Below are positions 46,788 to 55,533 of a stretch of 64,000 bases of DNA, in pieces. How positions within the stretch are numbered: the first letter of the stretch is position 1; each line of letters opens with the position of its first letter. Origin of the DNA: Pseudomonadota bacterium. GTDB lineage: Bacteria > Pseudomonadota > Gammaproteobacteria > Burkholderiales > Burkholderiaceae_C. The translations under genes were made by a program, and so were the position numbers. The notes under the pieces were generated by a model. The model saw nothing but the letters and a program-made list of their open reading frames with translations, did no database searches and had not been told where the DNA came from. The stretch spans positions 1 to 64,000 of the forward strand of contig JAIUPH010000008.1 in assembly GCA_020161065.1 (NCBI GenBank). Direction: 5' to 3'.

Positions 46788-48734
46788 GTGCAGACCACCT
46801 TTCCCCGCCTGCTGCTCGAACATGCGCGCCAGCGTCCCGACGCCCCCGCGCTGCGCGAGAAGGAATACGGCATCTGGCAGACGCTGAGCTGGGCCGCGCT
46901 GGCCGCGCTGGTGCGCGACCTGGCCTGCGGCATGGCCGCCAGCGGCCTGTCGCGCGGCGAGCACGTGGTGGTGATCGGCGAGAACCGCCCGCGGCTGTAC
47001 GCCGCGATGCTGGCGGTGCAGGCGCTGGGCGCGGTGCCGGTGCCGCTGTACCAGGACGCGGCCGCGCCCGAGTACGTGTTCCCGCTCAACAACGCCGAGG
47101 TGAAGTTCGCCGTCGTCGAAGACCAGGAGCAGGTCGACAAGATGCTGGAGCTGCGCGCGCAGTGCCCGCAATTGGCCCACGTCTGGTACGACGACCCGCG
47201 CGGCCTGCGCAAGTACGACGAGCCGGGCCTGCTGTCGCTGGACGCGGTGATCGAGGCGGGCCGCGCCTTCGCCGCCGCGCAGCCCGGCTTCTTCGACGCC
47301 GAGGTCGCCAAGGCCGCGCCGCAGGACGTGGCCGCGATGTTCTTCACCTCGGGCACCACCGGCAACCCCAAGGGCGTGGTGCACACGCACTTCTCGCTGC
47401 TCGACCGCGCCGCCGCCGGCCAGGCCTTCGACAAGCTGACCGAGCGCGAGGAAGTGCTGGCCTACATGCCGCCGGCCTGGGTGGGGCAGAACATATTCAG
47501 TTATGCGCAATGGCTGGCCTGCGGCTACGTGGTCAACTGCCCCGAGTCGGCGAGCACGGTGACGATCGACCTGAAGGAGATCGGCCCCACCTACTACTTC
47601 GCGCCGCCGCGCATCTTCGAAGGCCTGCTGACCAGCGTGATGATCCGCATGGAAGACGCTTCGAAGTTGAAGCGCGGCCTCTTCCACCACTACATGAACG
47701 TGGCGCGCCGCGTCGGGCCGGCGCTGCTCGACGGCAAGCCGGTCTCGCTGGCCGATCGCCTGGCGTATCGGCTCGGCGACTGGCTGGTCTACGGGCCGTT
47801 GCGCAACTCGCTGGGCTTCTCGCGCGTGCGCGTCGCCTACACCGCGGGCGAGGCGATCGGGCCCGACCTCTTCAGCTTCTACCGCTCGATCGGCGTCAAC
47901 CTCAAGCAGCTGTACGGCAGCACCGAGACGGCGGTGTTCGTCTGCCTGCAGCCCGACCACGAGGCCAAGGCCGACACCGTGGGCGTGCCGATCGCCGGCG
48001 TGGAGATCCGGCTCTCGGACAGCGGCGAGATCCTGGTCAAGAGCCCGGGACTGCTGAAGGCCTACTACAAGAACCCCGAGGCCACCGCCGAAGTGCTGAC
48101 GGCCGACGGCTGGTACCACACCGGCGACGCCGGCTTCCTGGACGGCGGCGGCCACCTGAAGATCATCGACCGCGCCAAGGATGTCGGCCGCCTCGCCGGC
48201 GGCGCGCACGACGGCGCGATGTTCGCGCCCAAGTACGTGGAGAACAAGCTCAAGTTCTTCCCCCACGTCAAGGAGGCGGTGGCCTTCGGCGACCGGCGCG
48301 AGAAGGTCTGCGCCTTCATCAACATCGACTTCGAGGCCGTGGGCAACTGGGCCGAGCGGCGCAACCTGCCCTACGCCGGCTACACCGACCTGGCGGCCAA
48401 GCCGCAGGTGCTGGAACTCATCCGCGACTGCGTGGAGAAGGTCAACGCCGACCTGGCGCAAGACGAGAAGCTGGCCGGCAGCCAGATCAGCCGCTTCCTC
48501 GTGCTGCACAAGGAACTCGACGCCGACGATGGCGAGATGACGCGCACGCGCAAGGTCAAGCGCGGCTTCATCAACGACAAGTACAAGGTGCTGGTCGACG
48601 CGCTGTACGGCGGCCTGGCCGAGCAGTACATCGAGACCGCGGTGAAGTTCGAGGACGGGCGCAGCGGCAGCGTGGCGGCGACGCTGAAGATCGTCGACGC
48701 CAAGACCTTCCCGGCGATGAGGAAGGCCGCGTGA
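46788..48734 (+). CDS. Long-chain acyl-CoA synthetase-like AMP-forming ligase
   Basis: A 648-aa adenylate-forming enzyme. The ATP loop is F186-T-S-G-T-T-G192 (FFTSGTTGNPKGVVHTH). The adenylate motif is YGSTETAVF. The hinge is WYHTGDAGFLDGGGHLKIIDRAKD. It activates a carboxylic acid as CoA thioester; the substrate is unknown. The GTG start has AGGAG 9 bases upstream. An operon of LivG, LivH, LivM, binding protein and LivF follows, with the livG start overlapping this stop (TGATG), suggesting activation of the imported acid. Confidence 0.92.
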   Translation: MQTTFPRLLLEHARQRPDAPALREKEYGIWQTLSWAALAALVRDLACGMAASGLSRGEHVVVIGENRPRLYAAMLAVQALGAVPVPLYQDAAAPEYVFPLNNAEVKFAVVEDQEQVDKMLELRAQCPQLAHVWYDDPRGLRKYDEPGLLSLDAVIEAGRAFAAAQPGFFDAEVAKAAPQDVAAMFFTSGTTGNPKGVVHTHFSLLDRAAAGQAFDKLTEREEVLAYMPPAWVGQNIFSYAQWLACGYVVNCPESASTVTIDLKEIGPTYYFAPPRIFEGLLTSVMIRMEDASKLKRGLFHHYMNVARRVGPALLDGKPVSLADRLAYRLGDWLVYGPLRNSLGFSRVRVAYTAGEAIGPDLFSFYRSIGVNLKQLYGSTETAVFVCLQPDHEAKADTVGVPIAGVEIRLSDSGEILVKSPGLLKAYYKNPEATAEVLTADGWYHTGDAGFLDGGGHLKIIDRAKDVGRLAGGAHDGAMFAPKYVENKLKFFPHVKEAVAFGDRREKVCAFINIDFEAVGNWAERRNLPYAGYTDLAAKPQVLELIRDCVEKVNADLAQDEKLAGSQISRFLVLHKELDADDGEMTRTRKVKRGFINDKYKVLVDALYGGLAEQYIETAVKFEDGRSGSVAATLKIVDAKTFPAMRKAA

Positions 48735-49534
48735 TGGCCGAACGAGCCGTGGCCGAGCGTCCAACGGGCGACGTCATCCTCGACGTGCGCAACATCAGCC
48801 TGCGCTTCGGCGGCGTGAAGGCGCTGACCGACATCAGCTTCAACGTCCGCGAGCACGAGATCCGGGCCATCATCGGCCCCAACGGCGCCGGCAAGAGCAG
48901 CATGCTCAACTGCATCAACGGCGTCTACGCGCCGCAGGAAGGCAGCATCACCTTCCGCGGCCGCACCTTCGACCACATGAACAGCCGCCAGGTGGCCGAG
49001 ATGGGCGTGGCGCGCACCTTCCAGAACCTGGCGCTCTTCAAGGGCATGAACGTCATCGACAACATCATGTCGGGGCGCAACCTGAAGATGAAGAGCAACC
49101 TGTTCCAGCAGGCGCTGCGCCTGGGCGCCGCGCGGCGCGAAGAGGAAGCGCACCGCGCCTTCGTCGAGCGCATCATCGATTTCCTGGAGATCCAGGCCTA
49201 CCGCAAGACGCCGGTCGGCCGCCTGCCCTACGGGCTGCAAAAGCGCGTGGACCTCGGCCGGGCGCTGGCCATGGAGCCGCAGGTGCTACTGCTCGACGAG
49301 CCGATGGCCGGCATGAACGTCGAGGAGAAGCAGGACATGTGCCGCTTCGTGCTCGACGTCAACGACGAGTTCGGCACCACCATCGTGCTGATCGAGCACG
49401 ACATGGGCGTGGTGATGGACATCTCCGACCGCGTGGTGGTGCTCGACTACGGCAAGAAGATCGGCGACGGCAGCCCCGACGAGGTGCGCGCCAACCCCGA
49501 GGTGATCTCGGCCTACCTCGGCACCAGCCACTAA
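48734..49534 (+). CDS. livG: Branched-chain amino acid-type ABC transporter ATP-binding protein (LivG)
   Basis: A 266-aa ABC ATPase. Walker A is IGPNGAGKSSML, the signature segment is LPYGLQKRVDLGRALA, which departs from LSGGQ as in many LivG proteins, and Walker B is VLLLDEPMAGM. The H-loop is LIEHDMGVVM. It overlaps the ligase stop and is 12 bases before livH. Confidence 0.94.
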   Translation: MAERAVAERPTGDVILDVRNISLRFGGVKALTDISFNVREHEIRAIIGPNGAGKSSMLNCINGVYAPQEGSITFRGRTFDHMNSRQVAEMGVARTFQNLALFKGMNVIDNIMSGRNLKMKSNLFQQALRLGAARREEEAHRAFVERIIDFLEIQAYRKTPVGRLPYGLQKRVDLGRALAMEPQVLLLDEPMAGMNVEEKQDMCRFVLDVNDEFGTTIVLIEHDMGVVMDISDRVVVLDYGKKIGDGSPDEVRANPEVISAYLGTSH

Positions 49535-49546
49535 AGGCGCAGCGTC

Positions 49547-50476
49547 ATGGGATTCTTCATCGAGACTCTGATCGGCGGCCTGATGACGGGCATGCTGTAT
49601 TCGCTGGTCGCACTCGGCTTCGTGCTGATCTTCAAAGCGAGCGGCGTCTTCAACTTCGCGCAGGGCGCGATGGTGCTGTTCGCCGCGCTGGCGATGGCGC
49701 GCTTCTCCGAATGGATCCCGCAGTGGCTGGGCATCGAGAGCAAGTTCGTCGCCAACGCGCTGGCGCTGGTGGCCGCGATGGCGGCGATGGTGGTGGTGGC
49801 CTGGCTGATCGAGCGCCTGGTGCTGGCGCGGCTGGTCAACCAGGAAGGCATCACGCTGCTGATGGCCACGCTGGGCATCACCTACTTCCTGGACGGCTTC
49901 GGCCAGACGCTGTTCGGCTCCAACATCTACAAGATCGATGTCGGCATGCCCAAGGATCCGCTGATCCTGTTCGAAGGCCTGTTCCCCGGCGGCGTGCTGG
50001 TCAGCCAGGAAGACCTGGCGGCCGCGGTGATCGCGGCGGCGCTGGTGGCGCTGCTGTCGGCCTTCTTCCAGTTCACCGGCACCGGCCGCGCGCTGCGTGC
50101 GGTGGCCGACGACCACCAGGCGGCGCAAAGCATCGGCATCCCGCTCAACCGCATCTGGGTCATCACCTGGAGCGTGGCCGGCTTCGTCGCACTGGTGGCC
50201 GGCATCATCTGGGGCAGCAAGCTGGGCGTGCAATTCTCGCTGTCGCTGGTGGCGCTGAAGGCGCTGCCGGTGGTCATCCTCGGCGGCCTCACCAGCGTGC
50301 CCGGCGCCATTCTGGGCGGGCTGATCATCGGCGTCGGCGAGAAGCTGTCCGAAGTCTTCATCGGGCCGATGCTCGGCGGCGGCATCGAGATCTGGTTCGC
50401 CTACGTGCTGGCGCTCGTGTTCCTTCTCGTGCGGCCTCAGGGCTTGTTCGGGGAAAAAATCATTGATCGCGTATGA
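49547..50476 (+). CDS. livH: ABC transporter permease LivH
   Basis: A 309-aa inner-membrane permease of the branched-chain amino acid family. Signatures are SLVALGFVLIFKASGVFNFAQGAMVL and the cytoplasmic EAA-like loop GRALRAVADDHQAAQSIGIPLNR. It ends GEKIIDRV. The stop codon is buried in a 20-bp-arm hairpin, and the same KIIDRV-stop codons recur 92 bases downstream. Confidence 0.94.
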   Translation: MGFFIETLIGGLMTGMLYSLVALGFVLIFKASGVFNFAQGAMVLFAALAMARFSEWIPQWLGIESKFVANALALVAAMAAMVVVAWLIERLVLARLVNQEGITLLMATLGITYFLDGFGQTLFGSNIYKIDVGMPKDPLILFEGLFPGGVLVSQEDLAAAVIAAALVALLSAFFQFTGTGRALRAVADDHQAAQSIGIPLNRIWVITWSVAGFVALVAGIIWGSKLGVQFSLSLVALKALPVVILGGLTSVPGAILGGLIIGVGEKLSEVFIGPMLGGGIEIWFAYVLALVFLLVRPQGLFGEKIIDRV

Positions 50477-50568
50477 AATACGCGAGCCATGATTTTTCGG
50501 TGCAGGCTGACTTGCGAAGCAAGTCAAGCGAAGCGTGCCGTAACCAAAAGATCATTGATCGGGTCTGA
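50454..50568. repeat. Direct duplication of the livH 3' end around a small insert
   Basis: Bases 50454-50476 and 50546-50568 match at 20 of 23 positions. Both copies encode KIIDRV-stop (cgc gta tga against cgg gtc tga). The second copy lies directly before the livM start. A GAGCCATGAT block at 50484-50493 also matches the start region of livM (50566-50575). The 69 bases between the 23-bp copies look inserted. Confidence 0.7.
50455..50497 (+). terminator. Long hairpin over the livH stop codon
   Basis: Arms 50455-50474 and 50478-50497 pair over 20 bases with 2 mismatches, around the 3-base loop GAA. The left arm begins AAAAATCAT and the right arm ends ATGATTTTT, so the form resembles an intrinsic terminator in both directions. 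A second perfect hairpin follows: GACTTGC-GAA-GCAAGTC (50509-50525). They may reduce read-through into livM. Confidence 0.6.
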
Positions 50569-50571
50569 GCC

Positions 50572-51636
50572 ATGATCTACCGCGAGAACGGCCAGTTCAA
50601 GACGAGCTACCGCGCCGACCAGCAGATCTTCCCGATCCGCCAGGACCGCATCGCCATCTTCGCGCTGCTGGCGGTGGCGCTGGTGGTGGTGCCGCTGCTG
50701 GCGCCTGAGTACCTGTTCCGCGCCGTGCTGATCCCGTTCCTGATCCTCTCGCTGGCGGCGCTGGGGCTCAACATCCTGGTCGGCTACTGCGGGCAGATCT
50801 CGCTGGGCACCGGCGGCTTCATGGCCGTGGGCGCCTACATGGCCTACAACGCCTACGTGCGCGTCGAGGGCATGCCGCTGGTGCTGGCGCTGATTCTCGG
50901 CGGCATATCGGCCACGCTGGTGGGCGTGCTGTTCGGCATCCCCTCGCTGCGCATCAAAGGTCTGTACCTCGCGGTGGCCACGCTGGCGGCGCAGTTCTTC
51001 ACCGACTGGGCCTTCCTGCGCATCAAGTGGTTCACCAACGATTCGTCGTCGGGATCGGTCAGCGTGGCCGGCCTCAACGTGCTGGGCCTGCCGATCGAGT
51101 CGCCGGTGCAGAAGTACCTGTTCTGCCTGGGCTTCGTGCTGGTGTTCGCGCTGCTGGCCAAGAACCTCGTGCGATCGAGCATCGGCCGCGAATGGATGGC
51201 CATCCGCGACATGGACGTCGCCGCCGCGGTGATCGGCATCCGCCCGGTGTACGCCAAGCTCACGGCGTTCGCGGTCAGCTCGTTCATCGTCGGCATCGCC
51301 GGCGGGCTGTGGGCCTTCGTGCACCTGGGCTCGTGGGAGCCGGCGGCGTTCTCGGTCGACCGCTCGTTCCAGTTGCTGTTCATGGTGATCATCGGCGGCC
51401 TCGGCTCGATCATGGGCAGCTTCTTCGGCGCCGCCTTCATCGTGATGCTGCCGATCCTGCTGGACAACCTGCCGCTGTGGTTCGGCATCCCGATCGACAC
51501 CGCCCTTGCCTCGCACCTGACCTTCATGATCTTCGGTGCGCTGATCGTCTTCTTCCTGATCGTCGAGCCGCACGGCATCGCCCGGCTGTGGTCCACCGCC
51601 AAGGAAAAACTGCGGCTGTGGCCCTTCCCTCACTGA
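50572..51636 (+). CDS. livM: ABC transporter permease LivM
   Basis: A 354-aa permease with about nine membrane helices. Family features are LNILVGYCGQISLGTGGFMAVGAYMAYN and the loop SSIGREWMAIRDMDVAAAVIGIRPVYAKLTAF (read in two parts: SIGREWMAIRDMDVAAAVIG and IRPVYAKLTAF). It is paired with LivH. The 95-base gap before it is the largest between the two permeases' genes and holds the duplication and hairpins. Confidence 0.94.
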   Translation: MIYRENGQFKTSYRADQQIFPIRQDRIAIFALLAVALVVVPLLAPEYLFRAVLIPFLILSLAALGLNILVGYCGQISLGTGGFMAVGAYMAYNAYVRVEGMPLVLALILGGISATLVGVLFGIPSLRIKGLYLAVATLAAQFFTDWAFLRIKWFTNDSSSGSVSVAGLNVLGLPIESPVQKYLFCLGFVLVFALLAKNLVRSSIGREWMAIRDMDVAAAVIGIRPVYAKLTAFAVSSFIVGIAGGLWAFVHLGSWEPAAFSVDRSFQLLFMVIIGGLGSIMGSFFGAAFIVMLPILLDNLPLWFGIPIDTALASHLTFMIFGALIVFFLIVEPHGIARLWSTAKEKLRLWPFPH

Positions 51637-51685
51637 CCCGTACGCCAGCTTCAACACCCACGCATCAACCCACCCGGAGGCAGAC

Positions 51686-53008
51686 ATGAAGTTCAAGACC
51701 ATCGCTCTCGCATCGCTGGCCATCGCCGGCGGCCTGTTCGGCGCGTCACCGGCCTTCGCGCAGGCCAAGGAGCAGTTCTTCCCGCTGCTGGTGTATCGCA
51801 CCGGCCCCTACGCGCCCAACGGCACGCCGTGGGCCAACGGCAAGCAGGACTACATCAAGATGATCAACGCCCGCGATGGCGGCGTGAACGGCGTGAAGAT
51901 CGCTTACGAGGAATGCGAGACCGGCTACGCCACCGACAAGGGCGTGGAGTGCTACGAGCGCCTGAAGGGCAAGGCCGCCACGGTGTTCGACCCGCAGGCC
52001 ACCGGCATCACCTTCGCGCTGACCGACAAGGTGCCGGCCGACAAGGTGCCGCTGGTGACCATGGGCTACGGCCTGGCCGCCAGCCAGGACGGCGGCGTGT
52101 TCAAGTGGAACTTCCCGCTGATGGGCAGCTACTGGACGGCGGCCGACATCCTGATCCAGCACCTGGGCAAGGCCAACGGCGGGCTCGACAAGCTCAAGGG
52201 CAAGAAGATCACGCTGGTCTACCACGACAGCCCGTTCGGCAAGGAGCCGATCCCGCTGCTGCAGGAGCGCAGCAAGATGCACGGCTTCGACTTGCAGCTG
52301 ATCCCCGTCACCGCGCCCGGCGTCGAGCAGAAGAGCGCCTGGCTGCAGGTGCGCCAGAGCCGCCCCGACTACGTGCTGCTGTGGGGCTGGGGCGTGATGA
52401 ACTCCACCGCGCTGAAGGAGGCGCAGGCCACCGGCTTCCCGCGCGACAAGCTCTACGGCGTGTGGTGGTCGGGCGCCGAGCCCGATGTCAAGGACGTGGG
52501 CGAAGGCGCCAAGGGCTACCACGCGCTGGCGCTCAACGGCTACGGCACGCAGGCCAAGGTGATGCAGGACATCATGAAGTTCGTGCACGACAAGGGCCAG
52601 GGCACGGGCCCGAAGGACGAGGTGGGCTCGGTGCTGTACACGCGCGGCGTGGTGATGCAGGCGATGATGATCGAGGCCATGCGCCGCGCGCAGGAGCGCT
52701 TCGGCAAGGGCAAGGTGATCAGCGGCGAGCAGATGCGCTGGGGCCTGGAGAACCTGTCGCTGGACGACAAGAAGCTGGCCGCGCTGGGCCTGACCGGGCT
52801 GATCCGGCCGGTCAGCACCTCGTGCCTGGACCACATGGGCTCGACCTGGGCGCGCGTCCACACCTGGGACGGCGCCAAGTGGAACTTCTCGTCCGACTGG
52901 TACCAGGCCGACGAGCAGATCCTCAAGCCGATGGTCCGCGCCGGCGCCGACAAGTACGCCGCCGAGAAGAAGCTGACGCGGCGCGCGCCGGCCGACTGCC
53001 AGTCTTGA
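51686..53008 (+). CDS. ABC transporter periplasmic substrate-binding protein (LivK-like)
   Basis: A 440-aa type I periplasmic binding protein. The signal peptide ends ASPAFA-QA (about residue 25). Core segments are LLVYRTGPYAPNGTPWANG, VPLVTMGYGLAASQDGG and ITLVYHDSPFGKEPIPLLQE. It is longer than amino-acid binders (about 370), like those associated with aromatic or other organic acids. GGAGG is well placed before the ATG. It lies between livM and livF. Confidence 0.92.
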   Translation: MKFKTIALASLAIAGGLFGASPAFAQAKEQFFPLLVYRTGPYAPNGTPWANGKQDYIKMINARDGGVNGVKIAYEECETGYATDKGVECYERLKGKAATVFDPQATGITFALTDKVPADKVPLVTMGYGLAASQDGGVFKWNFPLMGSYWTAADILIQHLGKANGGLDKLKGKKITLVYHDSPFGKEPIPLLQERSKMHGFDLQLIPVTAPGVEQKSAWLQVRQSRPDYVLLWGWGVMNSTALKEAQATGFPRDKLYGVWWSGAEPDVKDVGEGAKGYHALALNGYGTQAKVMQDIMKFVHDKGQGTGPKDEVGSVLYTRGVVMQAMMIEAMRRAQERFGKGKVISGEQMRWGLENLSLDDKKLAALGLTGLIRPVSTSCLDHMGSTWARVHTWDGAKWNFSSDWYQADEQILKPMVRAGADKYAAEKKLTRRAPADCQS

Positions 53009-53020
53009 CCCACCCCCGAA

Positions 53021-53105
53021 GCGCCTTCGGCGCCTCCCCCCTGTCCCAGCAGGGGACCCTACGGGTCCTGCGGCGCCGCCAGCGGACCGGCAAAGCCGGA
53101 TCCGC
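53021..53105. repeat. REP-like cluster of small hairpins between binding protein and livF
   Basis: Four hairpins in a row: GCGCC-TTC-GGCGC (53021-53033), CCCCTG-N6-CAGGGG (53038-53055), GGACCC-TAC-GGGTCC (53054-53068) and CCGGC-AAA-GCCGG (53087-53099). Most have 3-base loops. The outer flanks GCGGA and TCCGC (to 53105) extend the last. No T-run. The form is that of a REP/BIME element that protects or stalls mRNA. Confidence 0.65.
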
Positions 53106-53136
53106 GGCGGCCGCTTGATCGCGCTGAGGTATTCGC

Positions 53137-53943
53137 ATGAGTCCTGTCCTGCTGAATGTGAACGGCATCGAGGTCATCTACAACCACGTGATCCTGGTGC
53201 TCAAGGGCGTGAGCCTGCAGGTGCCGGAAGGGCGCGTGGTGGCGCTGCTCGGTGGCAACGGCGCCGGCAAGACGACCACGCTGCGCGCCGTCAGCAACCT
53301 GCTGGCGGGCGAGCGCGGCGACGTGACCAAGGGCTCGATCGAACTGCGCGGCGAGCGCATCGAGCGCCTCACGCCGGCGCAGATGGTCGAGCGCGGCGTC
53401 ATCCAGGTGATGGAAGGCCGCCACTGCTTCGCCCACCTGACGATCGAGGAGAACCTGCTGACCGGCGCCTACACGCGCGGCGACGGCAAGGCCGCCGTGT
53501 CTCAAACGTTGGAGAAGGTGTACGCCTACTTCCCGCGCCTGAAGACGCGGCGCGGCAGCCAGGCCGCCTACACCTCGGGCGGCGAGCAGCAGATGTGCGC
53601 CATCGGCCGCGCGCTGATGGCCAACCCGAAGATGGTGCTGCTCGACGAGCCCAGCATGGGCCTGGCGCCGCAGATCGTCGAGGAGGTGTTCGAGATCGTG
53701 AAGGACCTCAACACCAAGGAGCGTGTGACCTTCCTGCTGGCCGAGCAGAACACCAACATCGCGCTGCGCTATGCCGACTACGGCTACATCCTGGAGAACG
53801 GCCGCATCGTGATGGACGGCGAAGCTCATGCGCTGCGCGAGAACGAGGACGTGAAGGAGTTCTACCTCGGCATGGGCGGCGGCGACCGCAAGAGCTTCCG
53901 CGACGTCAAGAGCTACAAGCGCCGCAAGCGCTGGCTGTCGTGA
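53137..53943 (+). CDS. livF: ABC transporter ATP-binding protein LivF
   Basis: A 268-aa ABC ATPase. Walker A is LLGGNGAGKTTTLRA, the signature TSGGEQQMCAIGRALM, Walker B MVLLDEPSMGLAP, and the H-loop is replaced by LLAEQNTNIALRYAD, as is usual for LivF. Second ATPase of the transporter, 128 bases after the binding-protein gene across the hairpin cluster. Confidence 0.94.
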   Translation: MSPVLLNVNGIEVIYNHVILVLKGVSLQVPEGRVVALLGGNGAGKTTTLRAVSNLLAGERGDVTKGSIELRGERIERLTPAQMVERGVIQVMEGRHCFAHLTIEENLLTGAYTRGDGKAAVSQTLEKVYAYFPRLKTRRGSQAAYTSGGEQQMCAIGRALMANPKMVLLDEPSMGLAPQIVEEVFEIVKDLNTKERVTFLLAEQNTNIALRYADYGYILENGRIVMDGEAHALRENEDVKEFYLGMGGGDRKSFRDVKSYKRRKRWLS

Positions 53944-53953
53944 GCCGGCCGTC

Positions 53954-54256
53954 ATGAGCGACGACGACTGGGCCCCCGCTGCCCCGCTCTTCAAGCCCGA
54001 CGAGGCGCTGGCCGGTTTGCGCCGCAGCCTGCGCGAACTGGGCCTGGCCGAGCGCGCCGGCGTGTGGGAACGGCGCGGCACGGCGATCGCCAAGGCCGCA
54101 ATCGATGGCGCCGCGATCGCCGCCGCCGTGGTGCGCAAGCCCTCGCGCAACAGCCCCGAATGGCAGGGCAAGACCTTGAAGAACAGTGCCGACGTGCGCG
54201 ACTTCGTCGCCGACCTGAAGCGCAGGCTCGCCGGCTGGAGCGACCGAGATGACTGA
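53954..54256 (+). CDS. Conserved hypothetical protein (100 aa)
   Basis: Small soluble protein with no recognised domain. Sequence is helical and charged (ALAGLRRSLRELGLAERAG, then NSADVRDFVADLKRRLAGW). It starts 10 bases after livF and overlaps the PaaK-like start by 8, so it is translated as part of the operon. I do not recognise it; a role with its ligase neighbour is inferred only from position. Confidence 0.75.
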   Translation: MSDDDWAPAAPLFKPDEALAGLRRSLRELGLAERAGVWERRGTAIAKAAIDGAAIAAAVVRKPSRNSPEWQGKTLKNSADVRDFVADLKRRLAGWSDRDD

Positions 54257-55493
54257 GTTCTACGACGCGCTGGAAACGCGCGACCCCGAGGCGCGCGAGC
54301 AATCGCTGCTGGCCGCGCTGCCGGCGCTCATCGCCGCGGCGCAAGGCACGCCGGCGCTCGGCGCCATCCTGGCCGGTGTCGATGCCGCCAGCGTGACTTC
54401 GCGCGCCGCGCTGGCCGCGCTGCCGGTCACGCGCAAGAGCGAGCTGCTGCAGCGCCAGCAGGCGGCGCGCCCGTTCGGTGGCTTCTCGGCCATCGGCTGG
54501 CGCGCGCTGGGCCTGCGGCCGGCGCGCCGCGTGTTCCAGTCGCCGGGCCCGATCTACGAGCCCGAAGGTTCGGCGCCCGACTACTGGCGCTTCGGCCGCG
54601 CACTGTTCGCCGCCGGCCTGCGCGCCGGCGACCTGGTGCACAACAGCTTCAGCTACCACCTGACGCCGGCCGGCGCGATGATGGAAGGCGGCGCGCAGCG
54701 CATCGGCTGCACCGTGTTCGCCGGCGGCGTCGGCAACACCGAGCTGCAACTGCAGGCGATGGACGAGCTCAAGCCCGAGGCCTACGCCGGCACGCCCAGC
54801 TTCCTGCGCATCGCGGTGGAGAAGGCCGCCGAACTGGGCCGGCCGCTGTCGATCACCAAGGCCTCGGTCGGCGGCGAAGCCTTTCCGCCCAGCCTGCGCG
54901 ACTGGCTGGCCGCGCGCGGTATCCAGGCCTACCAGAGCTTCGGCACCGCCGACTGTGGCCTCATCGCCTACGAGACGGCGGCGCGCGAAGGCCTGGTGCT
55001 CGACGAGGGCGTGATCGTCGAGATCGTTCGCCCCGGCACCGGCGACCCGCTGCCCGACGGCGAGGTCGGCGAGATCGTCGTCACCGTGCTCAACCCCGAC
55101 TACCCGCTGGTGCGCTTCGGCACCGGCGACCTCAGCGCCGTGCTGCCCGGCCGCTGCCCCACCGGACGCACGCAGGCCCGCATCAAGGGCTGGATGGGCC
55201 GCGCCGACCAGACGGCCAAGGTGCGCGGCATGTTCGTGCACCCCAGCCAGGTGGCCGAGGTGCTGCGCCGCCACCCCGAGCTGGGCCGCGCCCGCCTGGT
55301 GGTGGAAGGCGAGATGGCCAACGACCGCATGACGCTGAAGGCCGAAGCGGCGGCCGCCGCCGAAGGCCTGGCCGCCGCCGTGGCCGCCACGCTGCGCGAG
55401 GTGACCAAGCTGCGCGGCGAGATCGAGCTGTGCGCCCCCGGCAGCCTGCCCAACGACGGCAAGGTCATCGACGACTTGCGCAAGATCGGCTGA
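54249..55493 (+). CDS. PaaK-like AMP-forming ligase family protein, altered ATP loop
   Basis: A 414-aa protein of the phenylacetate-CoA ligase family. The later blocks are good: TKASVGGEAFPPSLRDWL, YQSFGTADCGLIAYET, VVTVLNPDYPLVRFGTGDL, the hinge GRADQTAKVRGMFVHPSQVAEVL, and the C-terminal lysine in PNDGKVIDDLRKIG. The expected SSGTTGKP ATP loop is replaced by FQSPGPIYEPEG (about residues 96-107). It may bind nucleotide differently or not be an active adenylating enzyme. Last gene of the transporter operon. Confidence 0.85.
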   Translation: MTEFYDALETRDPEAREQSLLAALPALIAAAQGTPALGAILAGVDAASVTSRAALAALPVTRKSELLQRQQAARPFGGFSAIGWRALGLRPARRVFQSPGPIYEPEGSAPDYWRFGRALFAAGLRAGDLVHNSFSYHLTPAGAMMEGGAQRIGCTVFAGGVGNTELQLQAMDELKPEAYAGTPSFLRIAVEKAAELGRPLSITKASVGGEAFPPSLRDWLAARGIQAYQSFGTADCGLIAYETAAREGLVLDEGVIVEIVRPGTGDPLPDGEVGEIVVTVLNPDYPLVRFGTGDLSAVLPGRCPTGRTQARIKGWMGRADQTAKVRGMFVHPSQVAEVLRRHPELGRARLVVEGEMANDRMTLKAEAAAAAEGLAAAVAATLREVTKLRGEIELCAPGSLPNDGKVIDDLRKIG

Positions 55494-55533
55494 GCCGGCG
55501 CGCTGCGGGCCGGGGCCGCCGCCGGCAGCGCGA

